A DNA stretch of 64,000 bases from Kryptolebias marmoratus (Eukaryota > Chordata > Actinopteri > Cyprinodontiformes > Rivulidae): assembly GCF_001649575.2 (NCBI RefSeq), contig NC_051445.1, forward strand, positions 4,139,012-4,203,011. Direction: 5' to 3'. Shown here piece by piece: positions 10,685 to 21,627 of this stretch (positions are counted from its first letter, which is position 1; every line of letters starts with the position of its first letter). Made by a program: the position numbers and the translations under genes. The notes beneath the pieces are model-generated. The model did no database searches, was not told where the DNA came from, and worked only from the letters and a program-made list of their open reading frames with translations.

Positions 10685-13600
10685 AAGTTCTCCACTTGGG
10701 CCCATTCATTTTGGTTTCTATTGCCACTGAGCCTGATTCTTTTATAAATTTCATTTTAAACTTCACTCATATGAAGACACCAGCACCAATCTTTACCTGA
10801 CTTCAGTAACTATTTGGTGAGAATCAAACTTTGGAATCTCATTTCCTCTAGTGACTTTTGTTGGGTGTTGCGGCAAAACAACAGTAGAAGTTCTTACAAA
10901 ATGAAAAATGAAATGGTAATAATGGTTGATTGCATCTGCATCTAGCCAATAATGTGTGAAATCTTAATGCGACTTCTTGTTCCTGATTATTAGCTTGAAA
11001 CTTTGACAGGACTGTTCTCAAATCACACTACCTGACTGTGTCTATTTTTGTAGTTCCGGATTGGAAGTGGTTACCCAAAATGCATGACTGCTGATTTCAT
11101 TCTTGTTTGGGATTTAAGTCTTATGAAAATGTTGAATGTTAAAAAACAAAACAAACAAACAAATCCAAATGCTCTAATACCAGCTGGATGGTCAAAAGGA
11201 CAAGTTAGCAATCCTCAGTTTTGTCATGACCCTATGATGAAAGACTGTGGAAACTCTTAGTTCAGCACATCATCCTGCACAACGACAGATTACAACAGTT
11301 TCGAAACAACATTCACTGTTAAGAAAGTTTGAACTCCTCTTGTATCCCTCAGAGATCTCAGCTGCAGAAGCTAATGCTGTTAGCTTAGCGTCCATCGGCT
11401 CAGATCGACCAGTCATGAGCTCACATCTGCTTTTTATATCTAATTATGCCACAAGTCAAAGAGAAAAATAACATTTGGATAAAGAACTGGAAGCTAAGAA
11501 ACATAAAAATTGTCTTTGAGGAAGAAATATGTGTCAGGTTTAACAGGGGGAGGACTTAAACTCTGCTGTAACATAAAGTCCTTCACGATGTGGTGGTGGC
11601 GCTGTTGTGTCATCACAGAGTAGTGTGAAAAAACATTATTTCTAATCCCTTTAAACCCAACAACAATGCAAAAAGGGGTGATGAGACAATTTACATCTGT
11701 ATCTTTTTCTTTTTCATTTTGCAGTTTTTAACAGAAAAAAACCCATCTATCTTGACATTACTACAAATGTGGGCATACAGGAACAAAAACATGTTTATAT
11801 TTGTAGGTACAATATTTTTGGACATACAATGCTTGTCTTTAATTGTTAGGATAAGACCGCAACCTTAAGACTGCATTTGTTTTAAATAGTTTATAAGCAT
11901 AATGTTTCAAATGAATAAAAGCAGAATTCAGCAACCAAACGGAAAATCCCACCAAGAATGTTGTCAGATGACTTCATATGAAAAATAAAATTCCTGAAAT
12001 GATTATCACATCCTCTGTCTGTGAAATAACATTCCGAGATGCCAAAAAAAACAGAGGATGGGGCTTTTAACACCCAACATGATGAGCATAAATTATGCCA
12101 GATTAAACGTCAGAATGAAAGAGAAAGAGAGCATGAAAGTGAAAGGGTGAGACTACTGAGGGAATAACAAAGTTAGGCTTCTTCAGCCCTGCAGCAAAAC
12201 TCTGGGAGGAAATAAAATGTTCTAAGTCTGAATTAAATTAATGCAAATAAGGAAACCTCAGGAGGCTGGAGCAAAGCAGCCTGTTTTTGAACCTTGAAGA
12301 AGTTAATCTCTCCCAGACATGAAAACAAAGACTGGAAATACGAATCAAAGATGATAAGAAACACAGATAAACTCCTTCCGAACAAACATCGCAAAGTTCT
12401 GTGAGACCACTCAGTGGCAGTTATCTAACATGCCTAAACCAATCTCTACTTCCAAATGTTCAGTGACGTTATGTAACACCAACGATTCATCGGTGAATAA
12501 TGGTTGTTAGGTGGGGGAACCAAACAGCCAGAGTCACCCAAATGAAAACAGGAAGGCTTTACTGAACTCTGAAGCTGTCTGCCATCCAAGCAACTCATTC
12601 AGAGTCGAGGAGACGGCGTTCCCATAAAAGATGCTGACGTCACACAACGGCCTCACCCAGTTTGACGCAAGTCCACGTCATTCCTTTCTATGGACAGTTC
12701 TAGTCATTTCAGTCTATTTCTATAACCTATTCATAACAAAGGTCATCTTAGGGCTTTTTAGAGAAATCCATTTAAATGATACAGTTCTAATATTATCCAA
12801 ACCAGTCATATTATCAAAGAGTTGAACTGATTTAAATGTACCACTTCAGTCCAGATTTTTCCAGGAGCGTTTAACTCAATTAATTTATGATTAAAATCAG
12901 TACAGTGAAGTGGAGATATTGTCCACCAACAGAAGGCAAAAGGGTGATAATGTTTTTGGCTGTGTCTGTGTGTGATGTCATTTACGAGGTTTGACCAAAA
13001 GGGTGACGGGAGACATGCAGGTAAAGGCAGCTGATTTGGGTTCAGAATGTTACTGTTAATAAAGAAAAATAGACCAGCATAAAAAAAAAAAAACAGTTGA
13101 ATATTTTTTTTTTTTATCATTTTGAGACAGGACGTTCCTAAATTTGATGATATTACTCAGCTGTAACAAGGATGTTTCTTTATCTTTGGTCCAGAATGTT
13201 CTAAACAACTAAAGCTCCAAGACTAGAGGTATTTTACCAGTGTTGTGTTGATACTTTAAATATTTCTCATAAATAATTCTTGTGAAACTACACTGTTTGA
13301 GCTAAATGGCCTAAAAACAAATTATTTTTATAATCCACTAAACTCCATCACAGAGTCTGAAAACTGAACTATAATCTTAGCAACAACTCAAAGAAAAGGT
13401 TCTTTAATCAGAAAAAACTAAACATAAATTAATGAAAAAGGGATTTATTTTAGTTTCTGTATCTGTAAAATGTTGGACCTCATTGTCCTGGTCAGGACTG
13501 TGGCCAGACTTTAAAAAATCCTGAGGTCAACCACTCATTATCCCCCTGCACATCAGTTACAATAAAAACCAAAACTTAACTAAAATAGAAGCATTTATTG

Positions 13601-13736
13601 AAAACAAGTGACTTGAATGTGTATATGACATGTATTTGTGTGTGTGTGTAAATCCATGGGGATCAGCCTCATCTGAAGCAACAGAGGACTCAGGGCACAA
13701 CCATGATGACTCACTGAAATGACATGAATTAGTTTA
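10685..13736. other. Gene-poor stretch left of the retrotransposon array
   Basis: No exon recognised. Contains A/CAAA-rich runs near 11,140-11,160, a short minus-strand piece of repeat family X (12,921-12,975), a poly-A run at 13,080-13,092 and a short TG run near 13,638-13,649. The array begins abruptly at 13,737. Confidence 0.5.
12921..12975 (-). repeat. Unnamed interspersed repeat family X, short minus-strand copy
   Basis: The reverse complement reads CACAGACACAGCCAAAAACA then TTATCACCCTTTTGCCTTC, the same end sequence as the copies at 42,200 and 47,450. Confidence 0.5.
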
Positions 13737-14227
13737 TATAGCTGCTCCCAACTTTTCTCACTGGTTGATGAAGATGCAACGCTCCGACTGATGGTTCCAA
13801 ACGTTTATTAAAGGAATTTTCTGTCACATAAACGCCCAAGACCACCGTGAACACTGCAATAAAATACACAGTGGCAAATATACATCAGTTAAACCGTCAT
13901 GTTCTCTTATATAAATTGTTCAAATGAAACTTATTACACATATACAAACACAAGAATATTCCATTCAATTGTCCATACCGTATGCCCCTCCAACCAGAAG
14001 GTTAGGAGTTGCTAGAAGTCCATTTCTTCCAAATTTCAGTTCTTTGTCTTTCCTATTACCGCTTGCAAAAACCAACTGAGCATGAAACGAAACTTACAGC
14101 CCTTTATCGAAAGCATCACGTGACCAAGTGATGACGTAATTGCTGAAGTGGTCAGATAACGTTATTAACCAAACCAAACAGTATTTCCCAAAATATACAT
14201 AAAAAATGCTTGACTGCGTTCGCTACA
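13737..14227 (-). repeat. LTR 1 (outer 3' LTR)
   Basis: In element orientation it runs from TGTAGCGAACGCAGTC to GGGAGCAGCTATA. The right boundary is set by the TG start following GGTGGCAG. The left boundary is where similarity with the other LTRs stops. U3 carries TGACGTAA (14,132-14,139) and TCACGTGA (14,116-14,123). A TATATAA box lies at about 13,908-13,915 and AATAAA at 13,804-13,809, giving a sensible U3-R-U5 order. The end is TA rather than the usual CA, so the outer boundary may be a few bases off. Confidence 0.85.
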
Positions 14228-14373
14228 CTGCCACCAAAATTACAAAAGGTTTACTTTCACCATATTCAAAGAAATAAAACATGTAATTTTCAATAACTTC
14301 AATTTTAACCTTTACCCAAAATTTCCATCAATAGATCTTACAATAGGTGACTGATTTTCATGTTAATGCTGAG
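14228..14373 (-). other. 3' untranslated segment and polypurine-tract region, copy 1
   Basis: Lies between the pol stop codon and the 3' LTR. In element orientation the last bases before the LTR read TTTTGGTGGCAG, the only purine-biased word next to the LTR start, so it is the likely plus-strand primer. No env-like frame fits in 146 bp. The segment recurs unchanged at 21,482-21,627 and 28,736-28,881. Confidence 0.55.
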
Positions 14374-17300
14374 CTATTTTGAATAATATTCAACTAACAC
14401 AACTAATTTCTGCACTGGACGCTCAAGAAATGAAGGTTGTGTTAAGCGCTCACCCTTCGGTCCTAACTTATTTTGGCCTACTTGTATTTTCACCTTTCGC
14501 ACGAGACCATCATCATCTTCCTGTGCCTCAACTACTCTAGCTAGTGGCCACTCATTTCTGGGAGTGTTTTCATCCTTAACGATAACTACATCTCCAATTT
14601 GCACGTTTCGTCTGGTTGCATGCCACTGCTGACGAAGGTTGATGTTGGTTAAGTATTCTCGGCGCCACCTATTCCAGAACTGTTCTGAGAGATACTGTAC
14701 TTTGCGCCATCTTTTTCTTGCATACAGATCTTCTTGAACGAACTTTCCTGGAGGTGGAAGGGGTATTGTAGACTTCATAGTAAGCAAGTGATTGGGTGTC
14801 AAGGGTTCAGCACCTTTGGGATCAGTTAGGGTGTCTGTTGTCAGCGGGCGACTGTTGACTATGGACATGGCCTCATAGAAGAACGTTCTTAATGAGGAGT
14901 CGTCCAGTCTTCCATTAGCCTGAGCTAGGACAGAGCTCATCACACTCCTTGTCGTCCGAATCTGACGCTCCCATATGCCTCCCATATGACTGGCTTCGGG
15001 AACATTCATAAGGAAGTCACATTCCTTTCTTGCGAGATAGGTCGCAATCCTTTCCTTGTCAAGTTCCATCAAGCACTTTCCCAACTCACTCTTTGCTCCT
15101 ACGAAATTTGTACCTTGGTCAGATCTAATCTGTCTGACTGTTCCTCTTATTGCAATGAAACATCTTAATGCATTTAGAAATGCATCAGTTGTCAGGTCCT
15201 CGAGCATCTCGATATGAATGGCTCTAGAGCTTAGGCATGTTAACAACAGCCCATATCTCTTGTACTCTTTTCTACCTTGCTTCGTGTAAAAAGGACCAAA
15301 ACAGTCGATGCCTGTATATGAGAAAGGAGGAGATGGCTCTATTCGATCAACAGGCAAGTCAGCCATACGCTGTTCTTCAGTTCGACCCCGTACCCTCCTA
15401 CAGGTCACGCAACTCCTGATGTGCTTGGCCACAACTTTACTAGCACCCATAATCCAGTAGCCATTGGCTCTGAGATCGTTCAGTGTTTGCCCTCGGCCTT
15501 GATGCTGTGTTCTTTTATGGCAATGATCAAGTATCAGATGCGTTACGATGCCTTCTTTCGGGAGTATTACGGGATGTTTGAACTCTAGCGACGCTGATGA
15601 CCTTCTTAACCTGCCACCAACTCTGAGCACTCTGTCCTCAAGAAACGGATCGAGTTCATACATTTTGTGAGTTCTCCTGAGTTTTTGTGATTGGCTGAGC
15701 AGCTTCAGCTCTTCTCCAAATGCTTCCTTTTGTGCCGCCTTGATCAGCACAAGAGCTGCTTTCTTTCGCTCCTCTACTGTAACAGGCCCAGATATGTCCC
15801 TATGAGCCAGCCTCTGAATGCGAGCAATGACGTTAAGGCAAGTGACCCAGTCTGAAAACCTTGCCAGCCTTATCAGAAGGTCATTTTCCTGCACAACATC
15901 CATTTTCAGGACTTTGACCTCTGGGTCACCTATGAGAAGCTCTGGGGTTGTTGGATTAGTCACAATTTCCTGTTCCCATAAGAACTTAGGTCCCTTTAGC
16001 CAATCTGATGCCATTAGATCTGCCACCTTGAGTCCTCTAGATGCATAATCTGCCGGGTTTTGACTTGTTTCAACGTAAAACCATCGATTGGGGTCAGTAG
16101 AGTCTATGATCTTCTGGATCCGGTTCGCAACAAAGACATGAAAACGCCGGGCCTCATTCTTGATATACCCCAGTACCACTTGTGAATCCGTCCAAAAGTA
16201 CTCAGCATCGATTTTCAAGTCAAGCTCTTCTCTGAGAACTTTACTTATGGCTGCAGAGATTGTGGCAGCGGTGAGTTCTAGACGTGGTATACTGACAATC
16301 TTCATGGGTGCTACCCTAGCCTTAGCCATAACTAAAGTGCAATGCACTTGTTCTTCAGCCACGATCCTGATATACGAGCACTGCCCATAGCCATCATTAC
16401 TGGCATCAGAAAAGTGATGCAGCTCTATCTTCTGGATCGTGCCAAGATTGTTGGGAACAAAGCACCTTGCTATTTGAATGGTTTGAAGATTGTTCAGATC
16501 ATTGAGCCATGTCTCCCACTTCGGCCTTAACTCTGGTGGGACAAGCTCATCCCAACCTACACCTCGCTTGCACATTTCTTGCAAGATTCTTTTCCCAGTC
16601 AAGATGTAGGGGGCCAGAAATCCTAGCGGATCATATATGCTGGCGACTGTGGATAAGATGCCTCGTCGAGTGGCTGTTCTTTCTTGTTGGACCACATTGA
16701 ATGAGAAGACATCCATTTCGATGTTCCACTTAACTCCTAGCACTCTCTGAGCTGGTAGCTCTGTGTAGTTTAAGTCCACGTCCTTGACTTGTGGAGCACG
16801 CTCACTCTCTGGAATGCTCTCCAAGACCACTTCGTTATTGCAAATAAACTTGTGCAGACGCAGCTGTCCCTTCTGACAGACTTCTCTTGCTTCATGAACA
16901 AGTTGCTTGGCCTTTTCCACGGTATCCAAACTGACAAGACCATCATCCACATAAAAGTTTCTACGGATGAAGTTTGCTGCCATGGGGTACTCATGCTCAT
17001 ATTTGGTGGCGAGGTATTTCATGCCGTAATTCGCACAACCTGGCGATGATGCCGCTCCAAATATGTGCACCCTCATGCGGTATTCCTTGGGCTCACTCGC
17101 TGTGTTCCCATTCTCCCACCACAGGAACCTCATGAAATCCCGATCTTCTTGAGTGACATGAAAGCGGTGGAACATTTTCTCCACGTCGCAGTTGATCGCA
17201 ATTGGATACTGTCGGAACCGACACAGCACTCCAGTCAAGGCGTTGGTTAAATCCGGTCCCGTGAGAAGGTGGTCATTCAACGAAGTGCCTTCATATTTGG

Positions 17301-20300
17301 CAGAGCAGTCGAAGACAACTCTGATCTTTTCTGGCTTTCGCGGGTGGTACACTCCATGGTGTGGTATGTACCAGGTGTTCCCATCTTTTGATGTTGCATG
17401 GACTTCCTCTGCATCACCATCTTTGAAAACATTGACCATGAACTGACCATAGTCCTCCTTGTATTTGGGATTTTTGTCCATTTTTCCTTTCAGATGTTTC
17501 AGCCTAACTGTGGCTAAATGCTTGTTGCTAGGAAGCTGGGGGCGCTCTCTGAAAGGCAGAGGCATCTCCAGATATCCATTGTCATTATGATGGATTCCCT
17601 CTTTCAGAATTTGTAGGAACTGAATATCTTCTTGGGAGATCGTTCCATCTGTAGGATTTGTATCCTGAAAATCTCTCTCAAGAGCCTTAATCGCACATGC
17701 AGGTGTAATAGGTGGAATTTCCTTTACAGAGATGCGATAGCAGAATCCTGCATTTATTCCTCCACCAGTATTAGGTGTTTTGGCACCAACCACGCTCCAC
17801 CCGAGGTCTGTTTTCACTGCATATGGCTCATGCTCCGCTCCTGATACGACTTCTTTCGGTTTTAGAGCTCTGACGCAATCGTAGCCTATTAGCAGTCCAG
17901 CAGGACAGTCTAGCAGGTCTGGCATCTCATCAGCTATGTTAAGCAAGTGTGTCCATCCTTTGGCTGTTTTCCGAGTTGGAATGCTGGTCTTCTCCAACGG
18001 AATATCGTCTCGAGTGTAAGCTGGTGGTAGTTCAATGCATTCTTCGGAACTGTATCCTCTGACCTTTAACCCACAGGCTCTGTGACAATTCACTATTGAC
18101 CTGTCAGTCATTGTTGACAACTTGAGCTTAATTGGCTCAGTGTGTGCTTCTAGTTTTTCACACATGTCTTCAGTGACAAATGTATTGCTACTTTGTGTAT
18201 CTAACAGAGCATACACTAAGATCTCTGGGCTACTTTTGACAGTACTAGACAGCCACACTGGGACTATCATTGAAGTGCGGTCAGCATTCGCCATGTTCAT
18301 ACTACACGAAGCAGTAGCGTTACTGTCTCTCTGTTGGTTGGCTTCAGACTTCTCCACTTGAGCCGGTTCGTCATGAAGCGGAGTTGGATGGCCTTTTCTA
18401 CAAACATTGCATGTAGCCCTTTTCCGACAATCTTTTGCAACATGGCCAACTCTCAAGCAGGCGAAGCACATTTTGTTGGTTTTCACAAACGCTTTCTTCT
18501 CTTCAAGAGTCAGAGCAGCAAACTTTTCACATTTGTAAATGAAGTGGTTTTCTTGACAGCATATGCATTTTATTTGCTTCTTTGTTCGAGCAGCAGATGA
18601 ATTATCTGTTGAGCTTGCTGATTCACCTGAATCCTTAGCTGGAGGATCTTTCCCTTGAGCAACCTTTGTTGTTGTCACGAGGGTTCTGACTTTGATGCGT
18701 TTTACTTCTGTGCCTGGTTTCTCGTCTGTCTTCTTCAAAGCATGAAGCGAGGAAACCGGGTTGCAGGCAATGCGTGCCTCCTCGGCTAAGAGGTTTGAGA
18801 ATGCTTCAAAACTTGGGTATGGCTTGCAGTCATCCAATTCCTTGGTGACGATTCGATTCCATCGAGTTGTTGCCCAGTCAGGAAGTTTCTGAAGTAGCTT
18901 TTGATTCTCCTCACAATCGTCTAGAACTTTAAGACCTGATATATGAGGCATTGCATTTTTGCATGAAACAAGAAAATCACTGAACTCTCTTAGTTTTAGT
19001 GGCTCTTTTGGTCCTATCTTGGGCCAGCTACTAAGTTTACTCCTAAAGGCTCTTTGCACTATGAATGGGTGCCCATAGCGCTTGTTCAGTGCATCCCAGG
19101 CTTGCGTATATGCTTCATCATCACTTCGATAAAAAGTTCCTTCCAGCACAGACAGCGCATCTCCACTTATATATTTTCTGAGATAAAACAGTCTATGTGC
19201 TGGGCTTGTACAGGTAGTCTCTATCAAGGCTTTAAAGCTGGTGCGCCATTCAGTGAATTTCAGAGGATCACCAGTAAAAACGGATGGCTCTGGTGCCGGA
19301 AGTCTTGTTATCATCAGAGATTCTTTGAAGGCTTGCACTAGTGTCGCATCATTCAGCCTTTGCTCTGATTGTTTTTCAGAACGAGGAGAGACTGGTGTTT
19401 CATGGACAATCTGAGCACATGGCGCTGGGTTATGTTGAGTTTGGAACTGCCCTGGAGACAGAGTTATACTTTTCCTTTCTCCTTGGGGCTGACTTGGAGG
19501 CAGAGTTATTTCTTGCTTTCCTCCTGTTTCTCCGTTCATTTTCATTTCCTCCTCCTCATACACATCATATTCAGCTTGCATAGCTTCCAGATCCCTTTGG
19601 TTTTCCAGCATTTTCAACTTCTCTTGCTGAGCAAACACTTCCTTTCTTTGTGCAGCTATTTCACTCTCTCTGTTTATTTCAGCACGTTTGGATGCTAAAC
19701 GTGCAGCTACTTCTGTTTTTTTAATTGACATTTGACTTCCTGCTACGCTACCTGCGCCAGCTCTCGATACAGTAGACCCATATACTGATTTGGCATCGTC
19801 TCTCTGAAGTAATTTAACGAGTGATTTCTTCACTGCGGCAGCATCGAACTCTTTGCCTATTTCTGAGCAACGTATTTTCAACAGAGCAACTACTTCCTTA
19901 GTTACTGAGGTGCAGCTATCCATTCGCCGTCTTATGTCTTGGCTTGGTGTGGTCAATGCACGTAAGCTGTCATACTCCTGCTTTAGGTGTGACTCATATC
20001 TTTCTAAAGTAGCTGTCATACTTTCAAGACTCTCTTTGTCACATTCTTTTTTGAGTTGGCTCCTAATGTACTGAACCTCACCTTTGAAGCTGACATAAGT
20101 TAACATAAACTTTCTTTCCTTTTTTGCACTCTCTTCTTTTGCATAGTTAAGCCATTTTTCGGTTGGTCTACGCTCTCTTTCTGATCGCCTAAGTTGTTCA
20201 GATTCAGAAATTGGTTCCTGACTCTCTACGCTATGTGCTTGCAGACTGTTATCAATTTCAGCAATGCGTTCTGTCATTTGGTCTCTTAATGTTGCATCTG

Positions 20301-20397
20301 TTTCAGTTTCTAACTTGGTTTGTAAGTCTATTTTTTCTTCTTCAAGAGCCTGAATTACTCCCTCAAGTACAAGAGCACTCTCTTCACTTTGATCCAT
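14374..20397 (-). CDS. BEL/Pao gag-pol polyprotein, copy 1
   Basis: A single intact frame of 2,007 residues. It starts with a charged coiled-coil region (about 10-150, again 235-285). A DUF1759-type gag domain lies at about 365-520. Three zinc knuckles follow from C611: CX2CX3HX4C, then CX2CX4HX4C, then a CX2CX3HX4H variant. The A17/DUF1758 protease core has D733-T-Q-S where DTG or DSG is usual. The reverse transcriptase has D1071 and Y1149-V-D-D1152. RNase H includes D1331. The integrase has an HHCC zinc domain (about 1,620-1,665) and a D1698, D1760, E1810 triad. A DUF5641-like tail ends the protein. A single fused gag-pol without env is normal for BEL. No stop or frameshift is present, so the copy looks capable of encoding all enzymes for replication in virus-like particles, but activity is inferred only. 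Confidence 0.96.
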   Translation of the reverse strand: MDQSEESALVLEGVIQALEEEKIDLQTKLETETDATLRDQMTERIAEIDNSLQAHSVESQEPISESEQLRRSERERRPTEKWLNYAKEESAKKERKFMLTYVSFKGEVQYIRSQLKKECDKESLESMTATLERYESHLKQEYDSLRALTTPSQDIRRRMDSCTSVTKEVVALLKIRCSEIGKEFDAAAVKKSLVKLLQRDDAKSVYGSTVSRAGAGSVAGSQMSIKKTEVAARLASKRAEINRESEIAAQRKEVFAQQEKLKMLENQRDLEAMQAEYDVYEEEEMKMNGETGGKQEITLPPSQPQGERKSITLSPGQFQTQHNPAPCAQIVHETPVSPRSEKQSEQRLNDATLVQAFKESLMITRLPAPEPSVFTGDPLKFTEWRTSFKALIETTCTSPAHRLFYLRKYISGDALSVLEGTFYRSDDEAYTQAWDALNKRYGHPFIVQRAFRSKLSSWPKIGPKEPLKLREFSDFLVSCKNAMPHISGLKVLDDCEENQKLLQKLPDWATTRWNRIVTKELDDCKPYPSFEAFSNLLAEEARIACNPVSSLHALKKTDEKPGTEVKRIKVRTLVTTTKVAQGKDPPAKDSGESASSTDNSSAARTKKQIKCICCQENHFIYKCEKFAALTLEEKKAFVKTNKMCFACLRVGHVAKDCRKRATCNVCRKGHPTPLHDEPAQVEKSEANQQRDSNATASCSMNMANADRTSMIVPVWLSSTVKSSPEILVYALLDTQSSNTFVTEDMCEKLEAHTEPIKLKLSTMTDRSIVNCHRACGLKVRGYSSEECIELPPAYTRDDIPLEKTSIPTRKTAKGWTHLLNIADEMPDLLDCPAGLLIGYDCVRALKPKEVVSGAEHEPYAVKTDLGWSVVGAKTPNTGGGINAGFCYRISVKEIPPITPACAIKALERDFQDTNPTDGTISQEDIQFLQILKEGIHHNDNGYLEMPLPFRERPQLPSNKHLATVRLKHLKGKMDKNPKYKEDYGQFMVNVFKDGDAEEVHATSKDGNTWYIPHHGVYHPRKPEKIRVVFDCSAKYEGTSLNDHLLTGPDLTNALTGVLCRFRQYPIAINCDVEKMFHRFHVTQEDRDFMRFLWWENGNTASEPKEYRMRVHIFGAASSPGCANYGMKYLATKYEHEYPMAANFIRRNFYVDDGLVSLDTVEKAKQLVHEAREVCQKGQLRLHKFICNNEVVLESIPESERAPQVKDVDLNYTELPAQRVLGVKWNIEMDVFSFNVVQQERTATRRGILSTVASIYDPLGFLAPYILTGKRILQEMCKRGVGWDELVPPELRPKWETWLNDLNNLQTIQIARCFVPNNLGTIQKIELHHFSDASNDGYGQCSYIRIVAEEQVHCTLVMAKARVAPMKIVSIPRLELTAATISAAISKVLREELDLKIDAEYFWTDSQVVLGYIKNEARRFHVFVANRIQKIIDSTDPNRWFYVETSQNPADYASRGLKVADLMASDWLKGPKFLWEQEIVTNPTTPELLIGDPEVKVLKMDVVQENDLLIRLARFSDWVTCLNVIARIQRLAHRDISGPVTVEERKKAALVLIKAAQKEAFGEELKLLSQSQKLRRTHKMYELDPFLEDRVLRVGGRLRRSSASLEFKHPVILPKEGIVTHLILDHCHKRTQHQGRGQTLNDLRANGYWIMGASKVVAKHIRSCVTCRRVRGRTEEQRMADLPVDRIEPSPPFSYTGIDCFGPFYTKQGRKEYKRYGLLLTCLSSRAIHIEMLEDLTTDAFLNALRCFIAIRGTVRQIRSDQGTNFVGAKSELGKCLMELDKERIATYLARKECDFLMNVPEASHMGGIWERQIRTTRSVMSSVLAQANGRLDDSSLRTFFYEAMSIVNSRPLTTDTLTDPKGAEPLTPNHLLTMKSTIPLPPPGKFVQEDLYARKRWRKVQYLSEQFWNRWRREYLTNINLRQQWHATRRNVQIGDVVIVKDENTPRNEWPLARVVEAQEDDDGLVRKVKIQVGQNKLGPKGERLTQPSFLERPVQKLVVLVEYYSK

Positions 20398-20990
20398 TTT
20401 CTGAATTATTAATAATCAAAATCTTAAGCAAAACCTTAGCTAAACTTGTGCTATAAGTAATCCTCAGTATTAATTTCAAATATCAGGCATACACATATAG
20501 AACCAAACAGGAAATCCAAAGTAGGAATATCTAGTTCCTTAATAACACAGGCCAGAAATATTCACACAAAATATGCACACAATGGCCTTTCACACTTAAT
20601 TTCAAATATTTACAAGTGATAATGTTTCTTATCAACTAAACCTGAAAGCCAAAGGCTTGGTGATACTACTCACGACCACGGCGCGCTGTTGCTCTTGTGA
20701 TTACTTGTGGAAACGGCACAGTCTCAATCCTTGTCCTGATTGCCAGCCGCCGCCATATTTTGCAAGTCACTGCAATCGCAACGGTCCGAGCAGATTGCAA
20801 GGTTGAAAGACGAGCGGTAGTTTTCTTCAAGCTGCAGGCGAGTTGTAGTCTTCAAGCTGCAACGGTCCTTTTCCCTCTCCCCCATCCATCTCAGCATGGC
20901 TGGCGAGAAGTTCACAGCTTGCTTTCACTGTGCGGTCTCCCTCGTTGTTCTCTGGCTTCGAGCCGAGCTGCATACGGTGCACGTGTTCAC
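20398..20990 (-). other. 5' leader between LTR 2 and gag, copy 1
   Basis: In element orientation this is the 593-bp leader. No convincing tRNA primer-binding site (TGG followed by a tRNA 3' complement) is visible next to the LTR end; the adjoining bases read GTGAACACGTGCACC. A YY1-like AATATGGCGGC lies at 20,749-20,759 on the minus strand, and its ATG opens a 10-codon upstream frame. The leader recurs unchanged at 27,652-28,244. Confidence 0.6.
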
Positions 20991-21481
20991 TATAGCTGCT
21001 CCCAACTTTTCTCACTGGTTGATGAAGATGCAACGCTCCGACTGATGGTTCCAAACGTTTATTAAAGGAATTTTCTGTCACATAAACGCCCAAGACCACC
21101 GTGAACACTGCAATAAAATACACAGTGGCAAATATACATCAGTTAAACCGTCATGTTCTCTTATATAAATTGTTCAAATGAAACTTATTACACATATACA
21201 AACACAAGAATATTCCATTCAATTGTCCATACCGTATGCCCCTCCAACCAGAAGGTTAGGAGTTGCTAGAAGTCCATTTCTTCCAAATTTCAGTTCTTTG
21301 TCTTTCCTATTACCGCTTGCAAAAACCAACTGAGCATGAAACGAAACTTACAGCCCTTTATCGAAAGCATCACGTGACCAAGTGATGACGTAATTGCTGA
21401 AGTGGTCAGATAACGTTATTAACCAAACCAAACAGTATTTCCCAAAATATACATAAAAAATGCTTGACTGCGTTCGCTACA
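20991..21481 (-). repeat. LTR 2 (shared between the two complete units)
   Basis: Matches LTR 1 base for base where compared, offset 7,254 bp. It is at once the 5' LTR of copy 1 and the 3' LTR of copy 2, with no host DNA or second LTR at the junction. Two independent adjacent insertions would have left their own LTR pairs and target duplications. Confidence 0.93.
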
Positions 21482-21627
21482 CTGCCACCAAAATTACAAA
21501 AGGTTTACTTTCACCATATTCAAAGAAATAAAACATGTAATTTTCAATAACTTCAATTTTAACCTTTACCCAAAATTTCCATCAATAGATCTTACAATAG
21601 GTGACTGATTTTCATGTTAATGCTGAG

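Noticed and set aside
13737..13745. Target-site duplication at the left edge of the BEL array
   Set aside because: The opposite edge is lost at the N, so no pair of flanks is available for comparison.
19369..19698. 109-codon plus-strand frame inside the BEL gag region
   Set aside because: Antisense shadow of the gag coding sequence, repeated identically in copy 2.
20827..21123. 98-codon minus-strand frame spanning LTR 2 and the leader
   Set aside because: It crosses the LTR end, carries no known domain and sits where the transcript leader lies; treated as a chance upstream frame.
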